A DNA stretch of 32,849 bases. Source: Clostridiaceae bacterium (GTDB taxonomy: Bacteria > Bacillota > Clostridia > Saccharofermentanales > DTU023). The notes beneath the pieces are model-generated. The model saw only the letters and a program-made list of their open reading frames with translations, ran no database searches and was not told the origin of the DNA. This document shows positions 24,007 to 31,614 of this stretch, one piece after another (position 1 is the first letter of the stretch; the number at the start of each line of letters is the position of its first letter). Position numbers and translations under genes: made by a program. The stretch is from positions 1-32,849 of the forward strand of contig JAAYEX010000022.1 of assembly GCA_012728535.1 (NCBI GenBank). The letters run 5' to 3'.

Positions 24007-24948
24007 CTAAGATTTGACGCGGGACAGCACATAATCACGATAAAGAGCTGTTTCACGCGTATACATCACGTGGTGCGAGTCGTTCTCATCTTTGCCGTGA
24101 TTATCAGATCCCTGGGTAACTATTAAATCCGACTCCCGCGCAAGCCTGTAAAACAAATATGCACTTTCCGGATCAACCATACCGTGAAAGGCTTCAATCC
24201 CGTGCAAACCGATGTTCTTGAGTTCTCTGAATATACCGCTCAAGCATTGTATAGCTTCTTCATCATCAATGGAAACGGGACAGAATTTGTATTCGTGCGG
24301 ATGTGCCAAAACAGCAATCCCTTCCGAGGCATTGATAATCCGCAGACATTCCCGGGCAGTAAAATGACGACGAGCAATATAGGCCGGTTTTCCCGGCACA
24401 AGCAATTTCTTAAAAGCTTCATTGCCACTTTTGAAATGACCGTCCTTGACCACCTGACGAGCGAGGTGCCCCCTGCCCCCTACTTCATTTTCATCGTCCC
24501 CTTCAGTCGGACCGTCTATAGAAAGCTCGTAGCCCAGCTTCAGGATCTGATCAAACATCTTTTGATTACGTATTTTGCGCTCTTTCTGCAGGTCCGCAAT
24601 AAAGTCGTACATCTCTGCCGGTGGTTTTTCCGAAAAATAAGCCAAGAGATGAATATCCGCATCTGCAAAGCGCGTGCTGATTTCTATACCGGCAACAAAG
24701 ACCGTTACTACCCGGTCTTCATTTTCTTTTACAAGCACTTTCTGTTCCGTCACAGCCTCTGCGATTCCGCCCAGAGTATCGTGATCTGTAATAGCTAGAG
24801 CGCGTAAGCGTGCTTTCCAGGCAGCCCTGACTACATCAGCAGGGCTTTGCAAACCATCGGAGTAGTGTGAATGAAGATGAAAATCGACACCACCGGCAAC
24901 AGTAGCCTGATCGAGAAAAGCAGCTAGTTTTTGCTGTTTGTCAGTCAT
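24007..24948 (-). CDS. PHP-domain phosphoesterase (TrpH/RNase AM-like)
   Basis: A 313-residue PHP-family metal-dependent phosphoesterase. Motif I is DFHLHSHYSDG (His24, His26, Asp31), followed by LAITDHDTLGG, GIEIS with a metal Glu, IHLLAYF, AVLAHPHEY, and the C-terminal TQGSDNHG. Relatives include the 3',5'-nucleotide bisphosphate phosphatase/5'-3' exonuclease TrpH (YciV). The substrate here is not determined by sequence. The frame is open to a GTG at 24972, but the ATG at 24948 overlaps the glycosyltransferase stop by 8 bp in the usual coupled manner; either is possible because neither ribosome site is strong. Confidence 0.87.
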   Translation of the reverse strand: MTDKQQKLAAFLDQATVAGGVDFHLHSHYSDGLQSPADVVRAAWKARLRALAITDHDTLGGIAEAVTEQKVLVKENEDRVVTVFVAGIEISTRFADADIHLLAYFSEKPPAEMYDFIADLQKERKIRNQKMFDQILKLGYELSIDGPTEGDDENEVGGRGHLARQVVKDGHFKSGNEAFKKLLVPGKPAYIARRHFTARECLRIINASEGIAVLAHPHEYKFCPVSIDDEEAIQCLSGIFRELKNIGLHGIEAFHGMVDPESAYLFYRLARESDLIVTQGSDNHGKDENDSHHVMYTRETALYRDYVLSRVKS

Positions 24949-25915
24949 TTTCTTCACGGCCTTTTCGTTCACTGATCAGGTAACGCGGTCTTTGCTTAAC
25001 TTCGTTGTAAATTCGATCGATATACGTTCCGATTACGCCCAGACCAAGAAAAATACCGCCGCCGGTTAAAAGCTGGAGCAGTATGACCGTGGTAAAGCCT
25101 TCAACCGCATGTCCCTGAAAATAATTGACTGATGTTTGAACGGTAAGAATCAAAAAGAAAAAGATAAATATCCAGCCTACGATATTAATAATCTGCAGCG
25201 GCTTGGAGGAAAAAGCTGTAAGGGCGTTGCTGCCCAAGCGCATGAGTTTAAATACGCTCCACTTGCTCTTGCCGCTTTTACGCTCCTGAACTTCAAATTC
25301 AAATGTAATTCGGCGAAAACCAAGCCAGGCTGACAGTGCCCGATAAAAGGTTTCTTTCTCCGGCAGCCTGTTCCAGGCATCTATCACTTTTCGGTCAAGT
25401 AATTTATAGTCGGATGCATTTTTCAGATTGTAACCGGAAGCGAACTTGAATAATTTATAAAAGGTGTTAGCAGCAAATCTGGATAAGGCACCGTCATTGC
25501 GTGCTGACTTGATGCCCTCAACGACATCATAGCCCTCCTGCCACAGCTCAACCATCTGCGGTATATGCCTGGGATCGTGCTGCAAATCACCGTCTATGGT
25601 AATGGCCGCATCCCCTCTCACCTCAGCAAGTCCGGCAGAAAGAGCTGCTTCCTTACCGAAATTGCGAGAAAGACGCAAAGCGTAGACCTGAGGATATTCA
25701 TCTGCATATTGTGAAAGCAGTCTCCAGCTATTGTCACTGGATCCGTCATCAACACAGACTATCTCATAGCTTAAATTCAGCGAGTCCATGATGGGCACCA
25801 CTGTTTGCAGAGTAGTCTCAATTTGTTTTTCTTCATTGTAAAAGGGAATCAATAAGGAAACTGCCGGCCGGTCAGTTTCTTTGTGTATCACTTCAGTCTG
25901 TTTTTCACCTAACAT
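24941..25915 (-). CDS. GtrB/DPM1-like family 2 glycosyltransferase (polyprenyl-phosphate sugar synthase)
   Basis: A 324-residue membrane glycosyltransferase. The GT-A domain shows LLIPFYNEEKQI, VDDGSSD (55-61), SRNFGKEAALSAGL and the metal-binding DGDLQHDP (108-115). Two C-terminal membrane helices (about 241-262 and 276-298) are followed by a short basic tail ending in the family pattern YIDRIYNEVKQRPRYLI. Such enzymes make undecaprenyl-phosphate-linked glucose, mannose or similar for decorating wall polymers or glycolipids. The donor sugar cannot be read. It is coupled to the PHP gene by overlap, and lies downstream of two envelope proteins, so a wall-modification role is likely. Confidence 0.92.
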   Translation of the reverse strand: MLGEKQTEVIHKETDRPAVSLLIPFYNEEKQIETTLQTVVPIMDSLNLSYEIVCVDDGSSDNSWRLLSQYADEYPQVYALRLSRNFGKEAALSAGLAEVRGDAAITIDGDLQHDPRHIPQMVELWQEGYDVVEGIKSARNDGALSRFAANTFYKLFKFASGYNLKNASDYKLLDRKVIDAWNRLPEKETFYRALSAWLGFRRITFEFEVQERKSGKSKWSVFKLMRLGSNALTAFSSKPLQIINIVGWIFIFFFLILTVQTSVNYFQGHAVEGFTTVILLQLLTGGGIFLGLGVIGTYIDRIYNEVKQRPRYLISERKGREEND

Positions 25916-26047
25916 ATATCACCTTGAATACCATATTTGCAGGCTTACAAAAATTACAGCAATCTCCAATCTTTCAATTGTTGTAATTTCCACTATACAG
26001 TATAAGCGAACTTTGGTGAATTTGTACGGATATTGATATCTTTCTTT

Positions 26048-26082
26048 CCGTCCAAAGGCGAAAGAAATCGCTCTTTGGACGG
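26048..26082. other. Strong hairpin after the VanW gene, without T tract
   Basis: CCGTCCAAAG (26048-26057) pairs with CTTTGGACGG (26073-26082), and inside it GCGA (26058-26061) pairs with TCGC (26068-26071), leaving one bulged T and a 6-base loop. It starts 11 bp after the VanW stop on the minus strand, but a purine-rich run follows instead of T bases. It may be a factor-assisted terminator or an mRNA 3'-end stabiliser. Confidence 0.6.
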
Positions 26083-26092
26083 CTGAATTAAT

Positions 26093-28231
26093 TTAGGGGT
26101 CCGGAACAACTTCCGGCGGAGCCTCTGTCGGCGCTTCTGTCGGTGCCTCCGTCGGCGCTGTCGTGGGTGCCGGTGTCGGAGGAGCAGTAGTAGGAGCTTC
26201 GGTCTCAGGTACAGTCTCAGTCGGAGGCAGGCTGGGCCCAAACTCTATTCTGCGGGCAACACTGGGATATCGGCTGTAGGTAAGGTATTGGCGGTCAAAT
26301 TCAACACCGTTTTTATAATAGACCTTATATGTCTCCCAGGTAGAACCGACGATCGGAGAGAGAACCTGTTCAGACTCGCCCGGTTCCAACTTGGTATTCA
26401 GAACTTCCTGTGTTGTTGTAATAGGTGCCAGATCTCCGGTTTTCACCGATAACATCTCGATCGTAACGCCTTCCGGCAAGGGTTTGCCATATATCTTATA
26501 AACAAGATAACTTCCTGAAGTTTCAGCTACTATGGCCACAGGATAATCTGTATTATTCTTGAACTTGAAGTCAAAGCTGCCACCGTAAATCATGGCGTCC
26601 TGACCGAAATAATAGTAGTCACTCCTCATACCATGGTTATGTCTTTCCACAATCTCAAGATCGGATTTAACTACAGCCTGGAACAGGGTTGTACTTGGCT
26701 GGCAGAGACCTCCGCCGATAACATCGATATAGGTACCGCCCACAATGGCACTGCCTGACATAAAGCCTGCCTGAGTCGTAATCGGTCCCAAACCGACGAG
26801 ATAGGAGTAAGTTTCACCGGGTTGTACTACCTGGCCGGTCATCTTTTCGGCAGCAACAATCAGATTGTAATTGCGGTCAGCCTGCCAGGATCCATAAATA
26901 GGAGTGCTGGCCTGGGCAACAAGTCCGGTATTGCTGTGGATCATGCTTGCTGTCATTTCCGGCTGTTTTTCTTCAAGTTTAAGTGTAATTCCTCCCTGAA
27001 ATTCGTCCTGTTGTAGAAGTTTATGGAGGTCTTTGATTGCAGCTGAAATATCTGCTTCCAGTCCGACTTTTCCGTCTTCTACTTCAAAACGTAAAGTTGT
27101 TGTGTTAAAACCGGTTGCTTTAGCTTCAGTAAATACAGGAAGCACATCCGACAACTTCTTCTGCAGTGAATACTTCATGACTGCTTCGTCGAAATCACCG
27201 TTCAGATCTATGTGGAAGCTTTCCTTTTCTATCGCAGAGATAACCTGATGACGAAGAATCAGATCCAACTCATCATTATAATGTTCACTTGAACGGCCGA
27301 TCGACCAGGCCTTTTCCAAAGCTGAAAAAGTGTCGAAATTGTATGCCAGATCTTCAGCAGACAGAGTGAACTTCTCGTTTTTTGCCTTTACCGTGATCTC
27401 AATTTCATCACGCAAACGCTCAGCCTCTTCTGTCAGAATATCACTTGCTTCCTGAGCTGTAAGCCCGGACATATCAATACCTGCGATAAAAATACCCGGA
27501 AAGATAACCTCTTTCGACAAGGCCAGCCTTGCCGCCTGTAACTCTGCTTCAGTCCATGCCTCTGCTTGAGGCAGTGTAGAATCGGATGGATTGATGGAGA
27601 TTGCCGGATCATCCGGCTTAACATCGCGATTGAACAGGCTGTTAATAGCAAAAACAATTAAGATAGCCGCCACGAGAACACCGGCTGTAATAAGCATAAT
27701 GCGCTGACGTTTTTTATCGTCCGCCGCTTTCTTCTCCATGGCATCCCGGGAGCCTGTTTTCTGTGCGGACGCCTTTCGGGCGGACACACTCTGGCCTGCA
27801 GCTTGCCTGGCAGTCACATCCTGGTTAACTGCTCTGGAAGTTGCTGCATTTTGGGCAGCCTGATTCTGAGTGGCTGCTTTCCTGGGAGCAGGCTTCTGTA
27901 AAGTCGGCTTCTGAACAGATGATTGTCGGGACAGCTGGGCCTGAGCTTTGGCTTTAGCAATTGCTTCTTCCGTTTTGCCGGCTGCAGCAAGTTCACCGGC
28001 AGCTTTAAGGGGAGGTTCAGCTTTGACGGCGGGTTCAACTTTAACAGCAGCTTCCCGCGGCTGTAAATAATCGACACGGAGATTTTTACCGGTGTACTGG
28101 AGTTTCTCCGGATAATTTTCCTGTTCGCCGGCCTTGCTATGCGTACGCTGAAGCTTAGGTGCAGGTCGCATTTTATTTGCCTGAATATTCTCGTTTTTAT
28201 TTTGATTTGGATTATCTTGAGTTGTCATCAA
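26093..28231 (-). CDS. VanW-family envelope protein with PG_binding_4 and G5-like domains
   Basis: A 712-residue protein. It has a long Ala/Lys/Gln-rich cytoplasmic segment (1-177), one membrane helix (178-200), a peptidoglycan-binding type-4 domain (about 246-330), a linker that may hold a second copy, a VanW domain (about 453-585, with VVQPGETYSY, GGGLCQPSTTL and ERHNHGMRSDYY), a G5-like domain (about 597-665) and a C-terminal tail rich in Pro, Thr, Glu and Ala with TEAP repeats. VanW proteins are wall-associated and common in Clostridia, and their biochemical role is not settled. The first ATG follows CGGAG by ten bases. The gene sits between an NlpC/P60 hydrolase and a glycosyltransferase, in line with wall maintenance. 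The low-complexity cytoplasmic segment is unusual in length. Confidence 0.9.
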   Translation of the reverse strand: MMTTQDNPNQNKNENIQANKMRPAPKLQRTHSKAGEQENYPEKLQYTGKNLRVDYLQPREAAVKVEPAVKAEPPLKAAGELAAAGKTEEAIAKAKAQAQLSRQSSVQKPTLQKPAPRKAATQNQAAQNAATSRAVNQDVTARQAAGQSVSARKASAQKTGSRDAMEKKAADDKKRQRIMLITAGVLVAAILIVFAINSLFNRDVKPDDPAISINPSDSTLPQAEAWTEAELQAARLALSKEVIFPGIFIAGIDMSGLTAQEASDILTEEAERLRDEIEITVKAKNEKFTLSAEDLAYNFDTFSALEKAWSIGRSSEHYNDELDLILRHQVISAIEKESFHIDLNGDFDEAVMKYSLQKKLSDVLPVFTEAKATGFNTTTLRFEVEDGKVGLEADISAAIKDLHKLLQQDEFQGGITLKLEEKQPEMTASMIHSNTGLVAQASTPIYGSWQADRNYNLIVAAEKMTGQVVQPGETYSYLVGLGPITTQAGFMSGSAIVGGTYIDVIGGGLCQPSTTLFQAVVKSDLEIVERHNHGMRSDYYYFGQDAMIYGGSFDFKFKNNTDYPVAIVAETSGSYLVYKIYGKPLPEGVTIEMLSVKTGDLAPITTTQEVLNTKLEPGESEQVLSPIVGSTWETYKVYYKNGVEFDRQYLTYSRYPSVARRIEFGPSLPPTETVPETEAPTTAPPTPAPTTAPTEAPTEAPTEAPPEVVPDP
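26121..26156. repeat. 12-bp tandem repeat encoding Thr-Glu-Ala-Pro units
   Basis: Three near-identical 12-bp units (GCCTCTGTCGGC, GCTTCTGTCGGT, GCCTCCGTCGGC) stand end to end at the 3' end of the VanW gene, with a fourth degenerate unit at 26157-26168. On the coding strand they give APTE/TEAP repeats in the Pro/Thr tail. Such repeats often vary in number between strains. Confidence 0.8.
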
Positions 28232-28242
28232 ATAATTACTCC

Positions 28243-28276
28243 GAAAAATGGACGTGTTCTATCAGAGCACGTCCAT
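28243..28276 (-). terminator. Intrinsic terminator after the SH3b-NlpC/P60 gene
   Basis: On the minus strand ATGGACGTG and CACGTCCAT (complements of 28268-28276 and 28248-28256) form a 9-bp stem with an 11-base loop, followed by a short T run. It lies between the NlpC/P60 gene and the VanW gene, only a dozen bases before the VanW ribosome site. The T run is short, so partial readthrough into VanW is likely. Confidence 0.65.
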
Positions 28277-28299
28277 CCTCTGTATGTTTCCGGGCAAGC

Positions 28300-30291
28300 T
28301 TAGAAAATACGCTTGACAAGTCTGACAGGTGAGTAAGCATTACGAGCATATAGTGACTCATATCTTACAGTCTGTCCCGGTTGTGGTGAATGTATCATTT
28401 GACCGTTACCAACATAAATACCCACGTGAGTATAGTTGGAGTTAGGTGAGGTGTAAACATTATTAAAGAACACCAAGTCTCCCGGAAGCAGCGTGGCTTC
28501 ATAATTACTGGTTGAGAACGAAATTGACTGATAGTTTGAACGGGCCTGGCTATTGGATCCATGGTATAAATAGACACCCATTCTTCCATAGACATACTTT
28601 GTCAAACCGGAACAATCTACTCCGTTCGCCGATGCGCCTGCATAGACGTAGGGTACACCTAAAAGTTGTTTGGCGTATTCAACTACCTGCTGACCCTGAC
28701 TCGTCGCTTGGGGCGGGGTACTTTCAATCACAATCACTTCTGTCTGGAAGAGACTGTTATCTACAAAGCCTATCTGGCCGTTAGCTGTCTTAACCTTTGT
28801 CCACACGTCATTGGTTGATATTCTCTCTACCGCAGCCCCATAGTAGAGGGTATCTACTATTAGTGATGAAGTATTAGGCTCTGAGCGCAGGTTGGCTGCA
28901 CTTGTCTTTATGTAGACTGTGCCACTGATATCTCTGAAAGTAGAGTTGCTCGGAGGCGGTGTGGTCTCAGTAGGTGTCGTAGTGGTACCGGTTGACGATG
29001 ACGGGGGAGCCGGTACCACTCCGGTCAGGAATTCGTTCAAAACGTAACCCTCTACGCCGGCTGAGTTCTTGATACGGGACCAGGTACCATCCGTTTCAAT
29101 CTGCAAAACTTGCTCGTCTTTACGTGCCTGTCCGATAACTTCACTGTCCGTATTGGCTTCAGCGCGAATATTGCTGACACTGACTGATATATACTGATTG
29201 CGGTTGGTTGTAGCAAAAGGTGTTATCGGTGCACTTTCACGTAGGAGGTCATTGCGGACATAGCCTTGCAATCCGTCTGAGGCTTCAACTTTAGACCAGC
29301 TGCCGTCAGTAGATATCTGAAGCACTCTGTCATCCATGGCCAGAACACCGATCTGTTCCGAATCAGCTGTTGCTTCCTCACGCATATAAACAACAGGATA
29401 GTCAACGTAACGCACAGCATTTGTTTCCATTACCAGTCTGGTGCGTTCAACTTTGCGGGTACCGAAAAGTTCGTTCATCATATAGCCTGAGAGTCCGGTT
29501 TCAGTTCTTACCAGAGACCACTCAGACCCAGCCTCAACTATCGTCAGCGGTGTGCCCTTGAAGCCAAATCCGATAATGTCATAAGTCGTTCCTGCACCGG
29601 AACGGATATAAGCCTGACCGACCTGAACATACATGGTCATGCCGGGAACAATAGCTTCTGAAAGCTCGGTTGACACCAGATCCTTGTGAACGTAACCCCT
29701 CAATCCGCCATCAGTTTTAATCTCGATGAAATCGTTCTTCTCACCGATTTTCCCCACCTTCTGGTTCAAGGAAAGTTGGCCGATTATGTCGGAACCCGTT
29801 GAAGCGTCCTCGCGCACATTGACGGCGCTGCCGGCGATGTAGAGATATTCCGTGATTGTGATCTCTTCCGTTTCTTCCGGAGTCATCACTACTACATTTG
29901 GCGCACCGGGCTCAGTCTCCTTCTCAGGAGCAGCTGTAGGATCAGGTGTAGGTTCGGTAGTTGGAGCTTTTGTTTCTACCGGTTCATCAATCTCAGGCAA
30001 AACGGGATTATCGCGCTGGATTCGCCCAATATTATCCTGCATTTCAACCGGATTTTCATTGCGGAATTTTTCGTCCGATACTGATTTTGAGTCTGTAATG
30101 ATTTTTACTACAAAAACTGATACTAAAAGAACGAAGGCGATAACAGGGACCGCAACTGATGCCAATTTACCACCGTTAAAGTTTGCCGAAAAATAGCTGC
30201 GCAACTTGCGTCGGGCACGCCCGGCCGGTCGTTTTTTCTTCAAATCATAAGTCTCAAAGGGATCTTCGTTATGTCTACGATGTAAAGCCAT
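28300..30291 (-). CDS. Membrane-anchored NlpC/P60 peptidoglycan hydrolase with five SH3b domains
   Basis: A 663-residue protein. It has a basic cytoplasmic N-terminus (1-43), one membrane helix (44-65), a Thr/Pro/Glu linker, five SH3b domains (about 148-207, 218-277, 291-350, 366-424 and 457-516), a Ser/Thr/Pro linker before the fifth, and a C-terminal NlpC/P60 domain (about 532-660). The catalytic residues are intact: Cys560 in NGVDCSG, His622 in THVGIYVG, and His634 as the third residue. It should cut gamma-D-Glu-diaminopimelate or similar stem-peptide bonds while the SH3b domains hold the wall. GAGG five bases before the ATG at 30291 sets the start; the open frame runs 20 codons further. 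A promoter lies about 90 bp upstream and a terminator follows. Confidence 0.93.
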   Translation of the reverse strand: MALHRRHNEDPFETYDLKKKRPAGRARRKLRSYFSANFNGGKLASVAVPVIAFVLLVSVFVVKIITDSKSVSDEKFRNENPVEMQDNIGRIQRDNPVLPEIDEPVETKAPTTEPTPDPTAAPEKETEPGAPNVVVMTPEETEEITITEYLYIAGSAVNVREDASTGSDIIGQLSLNQKVGKIGEKNDFIEIKTDGGLRGYVHKDLVSTELSEAIVPGMTMYVQVGQAYIRSGAGTTYDIIGFGFKGTPLTIVEAGSEWSLVRTETGLSGYMMNELFGTRKVERTRLVMETNAVRYVDYPVVYMREEATADSEQIGVLAMDDRVLQISTDGSWSKVEASDGLQGYVRNDLLRESAPITPFATTNRNQYISVSVSNIRAEANTDSEVIGQARKDEQVLQIETDGTWSRIKNSAGVEGYVLNEFLTGVVPAPPSSSTGTTTTPTETTPPPSNSTFRDISGTVYIKTSAANLRSEPNTSSLIVDTLYYGAAVERISTNDVWTKVKTANGQIGFVDNSLFQTEVIVIESTPPQATSQGQQVVEYAKQLLGVPYVYAGASANGVDCSGLTKYVYGRMGVYLYHGSNSQARSNYQSISFSTSNYEATLLPGDLVFFNNVYTSPNSNYTHVGIYVGNGQMIHSPQPGQTVRYESLYARNAYSPVRLVKRIF

Positions 30292-30318
30292 CTCAACCTC
30301 GAATTCATTTCCGGTCAT

Positions 30319-30361
30319 GCGATAACGTATTATGGTAAATAAAAATACCACCGCTTATCGC
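30319..30361. repeat. Nested inverted repeats in the NlpC/P60 leader
   Basis: GCGATAA (30319-30325) pairs with TTATCGC (30355-30361), and within it TGGTA (30333-30337) pairs with TACCA (30346-30350). The element lies between the predicted promoter and the ribosome site, about 28 bp before the start codon. It is too short for a ydaO-type c-di-AMP riboswitch. It may be a regulator site or a leader hairpin. Confidence 0.4.
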
Positions 30362-30377
30362 TAAATCGGTTTTTAAA

Positions 30378-30406
30378 AGTATAACAGCTCTTATCTTCTG
30401 CTGCAA
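30378..30406 (-). promoter_or_regulatory. Promoter of the SH3b-NlpC/P60 gene
   Basis: On the minus strand TTGCAG (30401-30406) and TATACT (30378-30383) are separated by exactly 17 bp, matching the consensus at four and five of six positions. The start codon is 86 bp downstream. Confidence 0.65.
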
Positions 30407-30530
30407 TTAAAAGGCCTCTCGATTTCATTACAAGATAGTGTCATTCGGTGTCAAAATTGTGACTAATCTTGAAAAAATCTTCAATATTTCTATTAACAAC
30501 AAAAAACAGTCGTTTAGGGTATTCTCCCTG

Positions 30531-31568
30531 TTAAAGCTCCGGCGCAGGTAATGAAATGCCGAATATCCTTTCCAGGTTTGCCCTCGGACCGATATCATCC
30601 GGATAAAACTGCGCAGCCTGGTACATGTAAAGTGACGGTATTTCGTTGCCCTCAATCAGAAGCGGGCCATGCTCGTTGAGCGTAATATCCCAGCCGACAT
30701 AAGCCTGCTCAGGCACAATTTGAGCCAGCTCACGCACATATTCCTGAACCTGGTCAAACATCGGAATTTGAAAACCGACAAACTTCGCTCCTGTCACCGG
30801 ATGCTCTGCCACATAGCGACGACTGGGTTTGAAAGTCACGCAGGGGTACATCAGCTCTCCCTGATCGGAAATTGCAGTATATCCGCCCCCACGGGAGATA
30901 TTGTCAACAATAGGGTCGTGCATGGCAGTGCGCAGTCTGTTGTAAAGTACCACTACACTTCCGTCTTTTTGCAGAACCGTACCGATCCTGAGTGAGCAGA
31001 GTGAAGTAGGCGAAACGGGCCGCATCGCCTCATGCAAAATGATCTCCTCTTCCAGAATAGTTTGTTCTTTAGCCAGCAGCTCCTGATACAATTGTTGCAA
31101 ATCAGTAGACTCGTTTCTTTCAATACGGCTGACTCCGGCTCCGCCATGACCTGTCGGAATTTTGGCAAAAAAGACCTTATGTTTGTACGCAAAGTCCATA
31201 AAATCACTTTCTGAGCACTTGGATAAGTCTAAATAATCCCGTCTCAGATATTGGCCGAACCTCTCATTGAATAAAGATTTGTCGCGAAAAAGCGCCCTTG
31301 ATTCAGGTGTCGAGCTGCTCAGAACCAGACGCTTGTTATCATAATATTCAGAGCCGAAATTTGCTCTCAGCTTAGGATCGGTGATGCGATCAAACTCGTA
31401 GAGTGAATACTCCGCCCATGTATAGCCACCGCGCTTATACATGCGTGTCTGATCCAAGAGCAGGTCAAAAAAACCACGCCCCGAGTCCTTTTTAAGCTGA
31501 CGGGTCGATTTAATCAAAGTTTTCCAATCAGCAGTAAAAACTTTTGATATTTTTGAAAAAATACTCAT
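30531..31568 (-). CDS. Sugar-transfer-associated ATP-grasp family protein
   Basis: A 345-residue protein of the ATP-grasp type associated with polysaccharide and sugar-transfer loci. Seen are a nucleotide-binding stretch FFAKIPTGHGGAGVSRIE (about 130-147), the ILEEEIILHEAM segment, the CSLRIGTVLQKDG strand pair, and the metal-binding end of the fold, GWDITLNEHGPLLIEGNEIPS (about 300-320). Enzymes with this fold join a carboxylate to an amine or thiol through an acyl phosphate. The substrate of this subfamily is not known to me. GAGAGG precedes the ATG. It lies 46 bp after the CitXG gene in the same direction and upstream of the wall hydrolase, so it may belong to either group. Confidence 0.85.
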   Translation of the reverse strand: MSIFSKISKVFTADWKTLIKSTRQLKKDSGRGFFDLLLDQTRMYKRGGYTWAEYSLYEFDRITDPKLRANFGSEYYDNKRLVLSSSTPESRALFRDKSLFNERFGQYLRRDYLDLSKCSESDFMDFAYKHKVFFAKIPTGHGGAGVSRIERNESTDLQQLYQELLAKEQTILEEEIILHEAMRPVSPTSLCSLRIGTVLQKDGSVVVLYNRLRTAMHDPIVDNISRGGGYTAISDQGELMYPCVTFKPSRRYVAEHPVTGAKFVGFQIPMFDQVQEYVRELAQIVPEQAYVGWDITLNEHGPLLIEGNEIPSLYMYQAAQFYPDDIGPRANLERIFGISLPAPEL

Positions 31569-31614
31569 GTATTTTACCTCTCAAAGTATGTTCAAAAACT
31601 AACACAACAAAATA

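Noticed and set aside
24184..24798. 204-codon plus-strand frame opposite the PHP gene
   Set aside because: It lies wholly antisense to a gene with clear PHP motifs, and its translation has no recognisable features.
30292..30384. ydaO/yuaA (c-di-AMP) riboswitch before the NlpC/P60 gene
   Set aside because: The distance from the predicted promoter to the start codon is only about 80-90 bases, too short for that riboswitch, and its conserved core is not seen.
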